Origin: Liolophura sinensis
Taxonomy: Eukaryota > Mollusca > Polyplacophora > Chitonida > Chitonidae
Direction of reading: 5' to 3'
Assembly: GCF_032854445.1 (NCBI RefSeq)
Contig: NC_088305.1
Coordinates: 13,875,717-13,939,716, forward strand
DNA length: 64,000 nt
Position 1 is the stretch's first letter, and every line of letters starts with the position of its first letter. Positions 1-13,200 of this stretch are shown here, one piece after another. Position numbers and translations under genes: made by a program. Below the pieces are notes generated by a model, which had not been told where the DNA came from, did not search any database, and saw only the letters and a program-made list of their open reading frames with translations.

Positions 1-77
1 TAGGAAGATTGGATTCGCAATCTGGTAAACAGAATCAATAAAATTGTTAATGCCATGGAACAATGAAGTAACAATTT

Positions 78-300
78 CTATTTATTTGATTAGTGTTTTA
101 CGCCGTACTCAAGAATATTTCACTTATACGACCGAAGTCAGCATTTTTGTGGAAGTGAAACCGGGACAGAGCCCGGGGGAAACTCACAAATTGTTAGCAC
201 ACATTCCCACGTACGAATGGAGAGGAAGTCAGTATGAGCTGGACTTGAACTCACAGCGATCGTATTGGTGAGATACCCATGGGTCTCGGCCACGATAATA
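78..300 (-). repeat. SINE, conserved-core family, nearly full length
   Basis: The plus strand shows the family landmarks in order: TTTATTTGATT tail, ACGCCGTACTCAAGAATATT, CTTATACGAC, CCGGGACAGAGCCCGGGGG, then the tRNA-related head (TTGAACTCACAGCG). The head is the 5' end, so the element reads on the minus strand. It is diverged in the CAGCATT segment. The family resembles the conserved-core SINE superfamilies described from molluscs (Nin-DC or Meta-SINE type); the exact assignment needs a library comparison. Confidence 0.8.
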
Positions 301-432
301 TCTTAGCTCTATAATAGTTAATTAAGTACAAACATCTAACTGTGTTTAACATTTGACTGCTTCTCTTTGCATGATCCCGCCCTTTTGTTGTACTTGATAT
401 ACTTTCTTCGTTCTTTTATGATTTGTGTTAAA

Positions 433-520
433 GGTTGTTTTGGAAATTAGCCTCGCCATTATTGACCTGGAACGTAATTCGGATGAGAACTCGGACACGG
501 ATATCTGTTGCGATGCATAG
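433..520 (+). repeat. Dispersed repeat copy (shared with 25770-26110 and 52869-52970)
   Basis: GGTTGTTTTGGAA, then ATTGACCTGGAACG, then TATCTGTTGCGATGCATAG match the copy at 52869-52970 (GTTGTTTTTGGAA, ATTGACCTGGAACG, ATGTCTGTTTTGACTCATA). No coding potential is seen; the family is not recognised. Confidence 0.6.
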
Positions 521-639
521 ATAGATAGATAGAAGAGAGTAGACGGCAAACTATATTGGGAAACACCGCCTTATAAAAATCAGGTGACAATCAGCAGGTT
601 AAGAAGTAGATTAATTCTACTTAATAGAGAGGTTATAAC

Positions 640-1047
640 AGTAGATGATGAAAACTGTGAGAAAAACTGGGGGGGAGGTGTGGGGGGGGGGGGCGATATA
701 ATATAACCAAAAGGTCATAGAGCACTGCTGACAATGGAAACTGGGAGATAGTCGAAAAATGGAATAACCAAAAGGTTATAGAGGCCTGTTGGCGATGAAA
801 ACTGGGTGATAACTGAAAGTATGGAGTAACCAAACGGTTATAGCGGACGGTAGACGATGAAAATGGTGAGACAGCCGAGAGAATGGAACAACCAAATGGT
901 TACAGAGGACTGTTGACGATAAAAATTGAGACAGTCCAAAGAATGGAGTAACCAAACGGTCATAGTGGACTGTTGACGATGAAAACTGAGAGATAGGCGA
1001 AATAATAGAGTAACCAAACGGTTATTGTGCACTGTTGACGATAAAAG
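640..1047 (+). repeat. Minisatellite, ~61-bp unit, about 6.5 copies
   Basis: The landmark AACCAAAxGGTTATAG recurs near 703, 764, 826, 887, 946 and 1010, each followed by GACTGTTGACGATGAAAA. Copies differ by several substitutions and indels, so the array is not young. A G-run lies at about 681-695. Confidence 0.85.
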
Positions 1048-1214
1048 CTAGCTGCCATTAAAATGCAGGCGATAAAAAACTAGATTACAATAGAGAGAAT
1101 TGTGTAGACACCAAGTAATTGTACATTTGGTAGGAACAGTATTAGGGCGTTAAACGGCGGATTGACCGCCTCTTGCACGACTGTTAAGTTGCAGATGGCA
1201 TGTTATTAACTTAC

Positions 1215-1244
1215 CTGTTGGTGCTGCCACTGACGGGGTCGTTG
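1215..1244 (-). CDS. Exon 40: 30-nt linker microexon (last exon in window)
   Basis: A TTTGTAG acceptor and GTAAGT donor bracket 30 nt reading [10 protein letters not shown] in phase 1-1, another Thr/Pro/Ala stalk. I see no further exon between 1214 and the left edge, so the gene continues outside the window. Confidence 0.65.
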
Positions 1245-4200
1245 CTACAAATATGAAAAAGAAAATTCTCTTTTCAGAACATTCTGTTTTTGCATTGCTT
1301 AGATTTAGTGAAGGCACGAGTGATGACATGTCTTACATGTCATATGTGGGATGAAGACAAAGTAATTGTTCTCAAAGTTTCTAAATGGGGAAGGGGTTGA
1401 AACTTTTAATTTAAAAGAGAACAAAAAAGTTTGTATATATTGTTCTGCAGCTTGAGAATAGCAAATAGCTCACCCTAGATTCTGGTGAGTTTTTTCAAAA
1501 GTATAATTTAAGCATTATGAACTACTGCATGTCAATAAGCTCCTCGTTGCAGACAGTTTTCTTTCAACAGAATATAAATACATCGAATATAGACATTCCA
1601 CTGCACGCGACATCATGTGAAAAGTCACATTAAACGGCCCATTTTCCCTTCTCAGAAACCAACTGAATTGTAAAGCATGGCAATGAAGACTTCATTCCGA
1701 AGGAATTTATAACAAACCTTCAGTTGTCCCTGGTGTTCCTGCAGTTGTACCTGGTGTTCCTGCAGTTGTACCTGGTGTACCTGCAGTTGTACCTGGTGTA
1801 CCTACAGTTGTACCTGGTGTTCCTGCAGTTGTACCTGGTGTTCCTGCTGTTGTACCTGGCGTACCTGCAGTTGTCCCTGGTGTTCCTGCAGGTGGTAATG
1901 TTAACAAGTGAAAACTTGCATTAGATAATGAAAGCCATATATTTAAAGTAGTGAGGACAGGGGTATGTCTTGTTATTTCCATATTACCAAGCATTAGTCA
2001 TTTACAAATCGAAAAAGCATCTGAGAAGACATTCAGTCAGTAAGAACATGGGTAATATACGATTAAATTTAAAGGTAGGCAGATAAAATACGTAGACATA
2101 CATGGAATTAAAAAAGAAAATTCAAAATGTATTTAAATGTGTTTAAAATAACACCAAAAATAGAATTCATAAACATCAGATATCATCCCACAATATACAT
2201 TTCCAATGAAAGAAAAAATTCACATAAAAATAGATATTTGTGTCAAGCAATAAACAAATGATTTAAATGCAAACCCTCACCCGAAGATAAATGTGGTTTC
2301 TAATAGGTATAATTTGTAAAGAACAGCACATGACTGCTGTTTGAGGAATCTTCTAATAAACGTTTTGTATTAATCGTTAAGAGACTTTTGATTTGTTTCT
2401 ATTATTTAGAAATATCACAATTTATACATATTTATACGAATTTTTAAAAATTTTGTCATAGTATTTAAATCCTTTGTGGCCGGATTGTGGTTAATGTCAA
2501 ACATGAATACGTTCTGATTAGGGCGGAAGTATTGGAGATTAAAAACAAAGCATTTAAACTATCAAGCATTCAAGTGCCGAATGTTTGCATACTCTACAAT
2601 AAACAAAACATGCCAGTTTTACCTACAAATCTATAGGGCTCAGGATTGCTCGAAAATATTCTCAATCTGCCATGAGATGCAGCTATAAAAGTCTATCGTT
2701 TTCCATTTCTCATCACAAGTGAAAAAATAAAACAAACAAGGCACACACCCCAAACACCCAAGTTTTATAACAACGCTTTCAGGTTAAGCAGAATTCTTTG
2801 AAACACCTTGATGAAACTTACAGTATCTTTTATCACAAATACCTGATAAGTGACTGTGTGGGTGTGTGTGTATACAGGAGGAGTGTGTGTGTGTGCGGGG
2901 GGGGGGGGGGGGGGCTGGGAGAAAATGAACAAGGTGTTGATAACTGCATATACAAGAGATGGTAAGCGGGTAATAATTGAGGGTTAACGTAACTGTAAAC
3001 ACCCACAACCAAGGTGACGCTGATATCGTTTTGTTGTTACACCGGCGCTTAGCGAGGCTTTAAGCAGTTGTTTGAATAAGCCCGCAAAAAAAAAAAAAAC
3101 AACTGGAAAACGTAATTTTTGGTAGACTGCGAATTCATGTCTACAGCGATATCATGGGTATTAATTTCTGGCGCCCTATGTAGTGATATTTGCGTCACCA
3201 GATCTTCGCGGAGAGAGGTATTGTAAGGATAAGGTGAGCTTTCACATTGTTTTCTTTTATATATGCGCAACCAACTCATAAGGAATGCAATTCCTACACT
3301 TGTTTCATAAAATGTCTTTCCACCAAAAGTTTCATGCAAGAAAACACAACAAATTTTTGGAGATAAGGTGTTTATACATGGGACATTATCTACACAGAGC
3401 ACTGTTATAAGTGCCGATGTGGTGACGTCATACCACACAAGGCTTCAGCTTCGTCCTCCCCATTGTCACAATCGACCTGCCCATCGCATATCGTTGTATT
3501 TGGCATGCATTCCGTTACCTCGTACATGATTGTACAACCCGGCAACTTAGTATAATCGGGCTGACACTCTTTTTTTGCTGTGTTAACAAAAGTAAACGCA
3601 TCTTGAGTCTCGTCCAACTTAACTTTGAGCAGTCAACTACTGCATATAAAAAACATAGATGAAACTTTGAACTTAAAGCTACCAGAGATATCTGCTCAAC
3701 AAATTCTTCAGAGAAGTGTTTTCTTTAGCGGTGGCAACTTTTGAATGGCGATTTGTTGGGAAGGTCATGCAGTCCTTATCCCTCTGAATATAGGGAAAAA
3801 AATATTTGTATAGAAATTTATGAAAAGTAATTGCAAAATTTCATTTCTGCCTTTTTTTGTGCTTCAGTTTACAGATCAAACTTGTGTTATTATAAATTTT
3901 GCCAATAATACAATGGAAGAGTGTACATGTAGGTGTCTTTTTACTGCGAAGTAAGACTTAGTGAGTGGCGTTACATGGATGTCATGGATGAACAAAATCC
4001 TAACGTACTGCAGTCGAGGCGGTTTTCGTCCTCACAGTCTGGATTTCCATGGCAATCACAGACCATGTCGCAGAGCTGTGTTTGAAGAATACACGTGCCG
4101 TCCGAACAAAGGAATTCATTGTTATCAGTGCATACTGGAGGTGTCGTGGGCGGTGTTTCTAGAAGGAAAAGCGACGTGTGGGGGGTCAAAATTAACACGC

Positions 4201-7200
4201 AGTTATGACCTATCCAATTTTTTACTGGTCTTTGCGGATAAGAGATCGAATGATTTTCAAATGAAAATATTACCAGGGAAAAGCCAACTATATTTTTGGA
4301 TACTCACAAAGTAACTTCCAAATTTTTTAAAATGAAAATTGATTCGGTATTTACTTGTATATTTTTACTGTGTTTTTGTTCGTCTGAACCTGTTTAAGGT
4401 TTGAGACAAATATATATATGTACAGGACATTACTATCTCGTCCTATACGTTATGATTCGATACCATTTGGAAAGCTACTGCTTTGAATTTACAATTCAGC
4501 CCAGGGGCGATGCAGGTTTCCAAAATACTAAAAACAGAAATAAAACGGGTTTGGTCTAACTACTTGAAAACAACTAAGAGTGTTTCCAACTGCAAGGAGT
4601 TTTTCATCGAGCTAATATCTTTTTTTTCAAGCACGACCAAAAACCTTTGAATGACGTGAGAAATTAAAAGGGCTAAGAAAAATGAATGCTATTACTGGTG
4701 AGCTTGGAAAAAGCGCAGGAAATCTTGAAAAGTATCTGAACACAACAGTCACACTTCATATCCCTGTGCACGCTACAGTGATGCATTTCATACTATATAC
4801 ATGTGTACACTGTTGGGGAAATGACTCACCTGTCGTGGTTGGCTCTGTCCCTGAAGAAAACAAGAAAATCAGCATGTTTCATTTAGCTCTTACCTTAGTA
4901 TGTACTTATCGACATTTTCATAATCGATAATTTTCTATCGATCAAATTCAGCATGTAACTGTTACAGATGTTGGAGACGACACTGTAATTGCAATTTCGA
5001 TCTTTTGCTTATGGCTTTGCCAGTTAGAACGACAAAGGCATTTGCACTAAAAAAATCATTAAAAATCGTCTCGTGTTTATGGAAACATTTTACAGTTAAG
5101 GTACGTTACAGAAACTTATTTCTAAACTCTCATAAACTTTACCGATAATTTGAACGCAAAGAATTTATTGTATGAATGCTGACTTTCACAAGAATAAGTC
5201 GACGTAAAAGAGAAATATAAAACAGAGAAACTATTAAGACAAAGGATAAAACCAACTTTACCTGGAATTTCACAAATTTCCGCCTGAACATCGTAAAATC
5301 GAACCTCAGCCTCAGGGCTCTTTTTGACCACTCGGATTGTAATGCCGTCAGCAGTCTGATCCACATACTTGTTTTTAACTTGAATGGGTTGTGACGAATC
5401 CACCTCATTATCCTGTAAGGGCAAGATACATTTTTGAAGCCAGAAATGCACACTGTTTCTGAACATTTTCTTTATGTTTTTTCTCTTTTTTGCTGTCAAG
5501 CCTAAGTAAGGCGCAAAAAAATCAAATATATAAATAAATAAACATCACGTGACAAAATGTCAAAGAAAGTGTGGAAAACAACTAACCACGAAGACTATTT
5601 CGTCAACCCCATCCTTCACCACGGTCACAGTGAACCCGCTGATTTCGCCGTCCAGAATGAAGGAAATGGTCAGATATCTGGCTGCTTTCTTGATAGAGAA
5701 GAACGCGTCTTCGGCTCCAGTTGAGAAGTCTTTTCCTGAACCTTTGAGAGCGTTTTCTGGTGCAGAGTTTTCTGACGGTTCGGCAGCTTCAAGCTGGAAC
5801 TGGTCCGGGTAGCCGACAGTGGTCATCATCTGTCCCGGGTTATCTCCCTCGCATTCTGAAAAACATACAAGCAACTAAATAAAACTTTCATTTTTCATAC
5901 GAAGTACGGGAAATGACAACGGTATGTCGAGTCAAAACAGTCTACAGCTAAGGTAGGCTCACTCTGATGCAAAATAAATACACACACAAAAAACAATCTT
6001 TCAATTTGTTGAAAGTGTTAAACCTAGTGGGCTCAGTCTGGCGGACAAAAACGCATGGAGGAAAACAATGTTTTCATTTCCAGGTTGTGACGAACAGGAC
6101 GTGACATCCGTAAAATGGGTAAACTAGCCACAGTACACTTTTAGCCAGAAAGGAAAAAGACAAACAGCAAAACAGTGTTCCCATTTCGATCGTAATGACC
6201 AGTGGCATCTCTAGTACATCACCTGAGACGATACCCAATTATTCAATATATTTAAAGACGTACAGCACAGAGAGTAAAAAAGGAAACGACAGTGTGAAAG
6301 ATGGCAAATGGTCGCACGGTGAAATACAGCCTCCTGTCAATTTATCCCTGTCGGGGTTTTATTCTAACTTTGCATGTAAATACATAAATAGTAGCACTCT
6401 AAACCTAGCACCATGGCATAAGCAGAATTACGTAAAAAAATGTTAGTGATGTTAATTACAATTTATTAGACGTCACCGGTCTAAAATTACTCAAAATATT
6501 GTGTTGTCATCATATTTAACATACAAACACACCTTAAAATCAATGCTTTTTGTAAGAGTAAATGTTCACAGCCTGTGTTCACCGTGCAGGTTCGGCACTC
6601 ACGTATTACCTGACTTAACACTACATTATTTATATTTACAATTAGTGAGTGGTATAGTAAGAGGAAATCACTTACTTAAAGGCATTGGTGTAGTCGTAAT
6701 AAGCGTTGTACCGGGTGAGGCGGCTGTGGTCGATGGTTCTGGGACAAACAAGAAATACGTTGAATTATATTCACGGAAATACACTCAGAAAACGGAACAC
6801 GTGTCTCACTTAAACTGCGTTAAGACACTAACACGGTTGTACCAACACTGACATGCGAGTCTCCAAGCTTCCCGTCTTTTATATAACACAGAAAATAGCC
6901 ACTTTTGACCAGTTCCAGCGAAGAAAACAACGCAATAGTTGAATACTTTAGACATAATAATAATTTGCTTGTACATGTACGTGTGGCTGTGAGTGTTCTC
7001 CACCAGTACCATCTCTGATTCTTAGTGATGATACCTGTGGTACTCGCGTTAGTAGCACAGACTAACCGATTTGGGGCTAGTCTGTGGTAGAGTGTTTTTA
7101 AAATCATCGAAATCTTAAAAACGGGAAAGGGAACGTCCGGACAGCCAAGCAATATGGCAGACGGACGGACAACATTATGCAATGATATGCTCTGTCATTG

Positions 7201-10200
7201 ACAATAGGTGTCTAAAAAAATCGCATTTAAAGAACGACACAGTCTAGTCAAGGGAGACCAAACCAAAGGAGAGGTATTCCTCTCCGTGTAAGGGGGAGGG
7301 GGGTCTAACCAGAAGAGAGGCATTAACTGCCACGATTCCTCTCTGTGCGGGGCAGAGGAGACCTAACCAGAGAGAAACATTAACTGAGTTTGGACAAAGC
7401 CCTCTTACCTTCCACAACGTCGAAGCAAGCTGCGACCAGGAGACTTTCGTAGATGACTGCCGCAGTAGGTGAATCCTTTTCTGCAGTAATTCGAATAATG
7501 TTTGTACCTCTTCCTTGAAGCTCCATGTCAACCATAACAACACCATTCTCTCCGTCATATTTCTGATGAAAAAAAAATATATATAAATATAATCTGAAAA
7601 GTGTTTTAACCGTTGGTGGTTATGTCTTAAAAAATAATTACTGATGGGCGTCAACCCATCACCTAGGCACTGCATGACCAAGGAGTGTCCCACCGTGGCT
7701 TGAACAAATGGGTGGATCTGTTACTCGGACACTGCTCATGATGGTTCGAAACTCAGAGAAGTCTCGGCCAATTTTTCCATCACTAGACTTTGTGTTACAC
7801 TCGTTCCATATCTTGCCAGTACAGTAAGGTAATATTTTGCTGAAAGTAACAATGTTACCTGATCAAATGGGTTGTTGCCATCGGGATTGATTGTGACGGT
7901 CACGCTTGCAGCGCTGGAAACTTGCAGGACGACACGAGTTGTCCTGACGTTTTTAATGCCCTTGAATGTGATATCCAGAGTGGGTTTGACACTATCGTAA
8001 TCCACATACGACTGTCCGGAACCCTCTAGAGCTCCGGCGGCACTGGCTCCGGTTGATGACGTCACTTCGATGTAAGCACTTGATGAATCCATATCAAAAG
8101 CATCGCATGCACCTGTCAAGGTAAGTCAAATCCCCTCAAATCCCGTGTTAATCATGTAATAGGCAGAATATAGCAGAAATATTTTTATTTCACTATTTAT
8201 TGTTTGTGGATGGCTACTGCCGTCCCTCTGTTCCGACATTTTTTGTTTTTTCATTTTTCGCGGGGTAGAAAAAATCATGTTCAGGTTTTAGCAGCTGTAG
8301 TTTTCTGAAACACTTCCAAACTCCTCACAATGGTGGCACCGATGATTGCCATTTGATTACCTGTTTATTGATGTCTGGCGGTTGTCAGGAATATTTCACT
8401 GTCACTATTTCACGCGTAACACTCGAGGCAAACTGGTAAACAGTCGGGGGACCGCTGTCCCTCGCTACGAACTTGACAAATCCATTTTTAATTTAAAGCG
8501 ACAGTCAAAATATTGGTAAGATCTTCTCACAAATCAAATAATCGTTACAGTGCCCGTCCCAAGAGGACCGAGCGTAATCCCTAAATATATAGGTAAATAA
8601 TGTGAAATCAAATCTTTCATACATGATCACTATGTTGGCACAATGCATAAACAACTTTATAGACAAATCCTAAGCTGAATCAACAGCAATATTCAAAATT
8701 TTCATCTAACTCCGCGTGTAGCTTTTCGTGAAAAGCTGACACATAAACCAACAGGCAGAAAAACGGTTGCACCATAACCGCTTTAAATGGGGGTAAAGAT
8801 AAAGTAATAACAAATGGCAGTGGAAAGTGTTATGTATGACTATTTAACGCCTTCATGTACTGTTAATCTGCGGACCTTTGTGAAACCATAACAGGCCCTG
8901 TTATATATGTACAGCGCGGACCTGATGGAAAGCACCTTGTTCAATGCTCTGTTTATTTAACTGGCTGTTCATTGGCTGTTAAACTCTGTGTTTAAAAATA
9001 GTTGAATCCACCTGGCACGTATATAAGCCGTGTTTTCTGTGCAGAGGGGAGGTATTTTTGCGGCATCCACTGGGAGCCAGAAGAGTGTGCGACGCTCTCG
9101 TATCGAGTCCATTATATTGATATGAGCTGGTGATGCCAGTTTCGTTTGTGAGGACAGATTTCTATGCCGGCACCGTTTGTGTACCACAGTTGTACTGATG
9201 TCTGGTTTATGTGAATTTCTGCGGAAGTCACGTTTATTGGTGTTCGGATCTTTATTATGATTATACAGTGTGGACTGTGTAATTTGTTTAACACGCTGAC
9301 CTCACCTGACCGACAAGGTCGTCAAGGACTCTAAACTGAAGTTTTCAGTTTTGCAAAGGACGTTCGTTCTGCCACAAGGTGACATTACTCTACGTCTCTG
9401 AACGGCTCGTTTGTGAGCTTCTGCGGGAGCTGTGACTGATCTGAAGTGGATTATACCTCCATGCCTGTATTTACCCTGTGTTGTGCTCTGCGGGTGTGAC
9501 GTCATTCAAAGGCTTGACTGTTCCAGTTCTGTGTAACCTGTGTTCTGTGTTCGTGTTCGCTAACCTGGCGAAGTACCTGTCTAGGACAATTTGTGACTTG
9601 TGTGAATTGTGTGTTTATCCCATGGTCTTTACGTTGGATTTCCTGGAATACATTCCTTGGGATGCAAAGGTGAACTGGAAACTTGTAAAGACCGGTAATA
9701 CTGATGTGTATGTTTATGTTGTTGTTGTTGAACTGTCTGTAAAACTGTACGTCTCATTTTAGATATAAAGCATTTTTTACATTGTAATATTGAGTCACTG
9801 AGTCTGTTTTCTGTTGCTGCTTTCAATACCGTAACTAAAGATAAGACACTTACAGCCTTCCTCGTCTAGTCCATTACCACAGTCGTCGTGGCCATCGCAC
9901 TTGAGACTGTCAGGCCAGCAAGCCTTAATGGATGTCATATTACAGCTGAAGTATCCATCTGTACAAGGTCCTATCGGGTAAAAAAGCAAAGGCGTTAGGT
10001 GTTGAAGTGACGAACAGGTTAAGACTACATGGAAGTTCTTTACTGGATATTTCAGTGTTGTAGGTTATAGGATCAGAAAGACCAGAGATCCTAAATCTAC
10101 TGAATCATACCGTGCCATCGGTGGAAATAGTCTTGTATGAAGTTCCGAAAATCCGAAGATACGAAGATATCAGGTCTTAGTTTTTGTTTCAAACGGTGTC

Positions 10201-13200
10201 ATTTGTTATGGGTTTGGATTTCCTATCCTGGAATTTTCTCTCAAACCCTTACAGAAAATCTAATTTGCATTAATTTAGTGCTGGTCTATATCCAAAGTAG
10301 ATCTCGCGTGAGTAACCCCAAAACCGATTTTCACGCCAAAGAATATAACACAATACAATCATCAGTTAGACAAAAAGATTGTATATACATAGATAGAAAA
10401 TCACCTAGAAAAGAAAAGAAATTATAACATGTTTAAAATGTAGTCAGAGATTAAAAACGAATAAAATATGAGTACTGCATGATGTGATATCAATTCAAAT
10501 CCCTGAGTTGTTCCCGAAATTATACCTTTGCAGTGAGCCTCGTCTGAATCGTCCATTTCGCCACAATCTTGGGTTCCATCGCAGTAGTATTCCATTGGAA
10601 TGCACTCGCCTGAGTCGCAAGAGAATTGGTGCAAACCGCACGGTGGTGCAGTCGCTTCTGAAAGGAGAAAATGAAAAATTTTAGCGATTTGCAAGGAAAG
10701 ACCAAGGGACATGTAGTAACGAATCACTACACTGTGACTAAGAATTTATTAAACTACCAGATGATAGGAACAATGTCGAGAGAGAGATCGACAACACTAA
10801 AGCTGAGGTTGGAGAAAGATTTATTTATTTATGTGATTGTTATTTTACGCTATACTCTAGAATATTCCACCTTTGGCGGCTGCCATAATGGCGAGAGGAA
10901 ACCGACCAGAGCCCGAGGGAAACCCACGACCATCCGCAGGTTGTTGCCACAATTTTCTAAGTACTACCGGAAAGGGCTCCCGCATGGGCTGCGCCTGAAC
11001 ACAAAACAATCGCATAGCTGAGATGCTTTTCAACCTCAACGCTAATGTAGCACGCTAAACAACTTGTCACGAACAACTTGCAAATCACGAAGTCTTTTAA
11101 AAACATTCTATTGTTTTCAGTTTTGATTCGAGTGATCGTGGTAGTCATGCGTTTGGATCTGGACTGGATCAAACCGAGTGCTCCAACGGAACTCAAACAG
11201 GATTGGTCACCATGTAACAATGTAACAATGTAAGGATTCCTTGCTGCAACAAGTTACCAGTGGATATGTAACGCTTCACTCTGGAAAGGTAGCACTTATT
11301 TTAACCATGATCCATTGACCTTAGGACACTTACACATTTATTTACGATCTCCAGCACTGGTGTTAAACTAGCTTATTTTTCGTGTTAACTAAGGGATAAA
11401 ACACAAATATATAATATGACGTTGAATTGTTTACATTCTTATCAAGTTAAACTTTTCACAAAAAGAACATTTCAAACGACAGAAAAACAATTGCACGGTG
11501 TTTGACAGAAATTTACAAAACTGCAGAACCCTATTGCTATATTTTATACGTTCTATATCCTGGGTGCTAACCTGACTGTCATCCTTGTCGCCAAATGTCA
11601 AACGCCAAATGTTTGTTTGAAAAAAAAATAAAACAACAACAACGAAAATAATCCTAAACAACGGAAACTCCTAAAACTTTAACTTGCACTAAACACGGAC
11701 TACTACATTACAGAGACAAGAAATACACGCATGACCCATTATTTACAGCTGTACACATTACGATGTATAACAATCCTGAATGAGTATTTCCATAGATATA
11801 GTAGGTGGAACTCACCGCATGCCCACTCGTCACTGCCGTCCAAACAGTCCACGTTCTTATCACACAGGTAGTCTTCTGAGATACAGAAGTGTTTGTCCAC
11901 ACACTGGAACTCTCCAGCTTCACACGGACCAGCTGCAATTTGAGCAAGGATCCAGTGAGAAAATGTGTACGCAATGAATCATTAGCTTACCGATTGTCAG
12001 AACAATCAAACGCAGGTATTTATCATAGGAGAGGTATAAAAAAATTATCATTTGTGGATATTACTCTTTGTGTCGTCAAGAATGAATGTTCTTTGACGTT
12101 AGACTGTCTGCTTGCAGAGATTGCTGTGGATAGAGTGTATAACATGCCTGAATGGTAGGCTACTTGACAAATCCCTGTTTCGACAAGGCTTTATAGTGCT
12201 TTTTAAAAAAAAAACTGTTTGCGCGGTGTTGCGCTTAATTTACAGACTTTATTTATAACGTAATTCTACTGAAACTAAGACACGAATCTGGACATCCCGG
12301 TAAATATCAGATAAAATGCAAAAAGTTTTACAGCTATCATGCTAAAAACAACTACCCTGTATTAAGGATATTCCTATTGTGGAAAGCCCAAGAAAAAGGA
12401 ACGACATAGTAAAGAAAAAGAACAACGGAACAATTTTTTATCAAAGTTTCTAAGTAAAAAAGATCGCCGTAAGACATGGTACAGTCAATAAGAATGTAAT
12501 TTTTCGGCATTTTATGTTAAAAAAAATTGATAATAATTTAATAATAATAAATAATACATGTATTAATAATAGTAATCATTCCGCTACTAAGACAGTACAT
12601 ACCACACTCCGCTTCGTCAGAGCCATCGGCGCAGTCCACGTGTCCGTCGCACTCATATCGGGCCTGAATACAACTGCCGTCGGAGCAAGCAAATTCGTCC
12701 TGCAAGCATTGGCAGCCTTCACCAACACATTCAAATTGGCCGGCCACACAAGTGCTAAAATGAGAAGAAACAAAGGCTCGTAAATGCACAGTTGTACTTT
12801 CCCCTTGGTGTTAACCTTCTAAAGCAAAATTGCTGTAGTGTGACATGTGAATGTAAGTTCTACAGATAACCGTTTAATTGTACATCCAGTGGGTCAGACA
12901 GCATCGATACATGGGTGAGGGGTGGGGAAAGGATGGGGTGGCGTGGGTTGTTGGAGCGTGTGTGCTTTTGTGTTATGACTGTGACATTCACATATCTGAA
13001 TGTAACTATTCATTGATCATATCTACAGGCAAAAGGTGGCTTTTTCTGAAGTGAAGAAAAGATATAAAAGAGTTTCTGTCGGGTGGCGTTTAATATCTCC
13101 TGGGTTTCTATCAGCTTTTGAAGTACCATGTATTTTGATCTAGGAAAGACATCTTCCACATCGACGTAAATAGATAAAAAGTTGGATTTTCTAATGTGGA

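Noticed and set aside
2897-2914. G-quadruplex regulatory element from the 18-G run
   Set aside because: A plain homopolymer in an intron; its length is unreliable and no regulatory context is visible.
5262-8112. F5/8 type C (discoidin) identity for modules A and B
   Set aside because: SCO-spondin has such a domain near its LDLa repeats, so it was considered. The Trp-rich and W-L-Q-V-D-L-like motifs expected in F5/8C are absent, so the modules are left unassigned.
9478-9762. 94-codon plus frame within the LTR-like segment
   Set aside because: It falls inside the putative solo LTR and has no similarity that I recognise to a retroelement protein.
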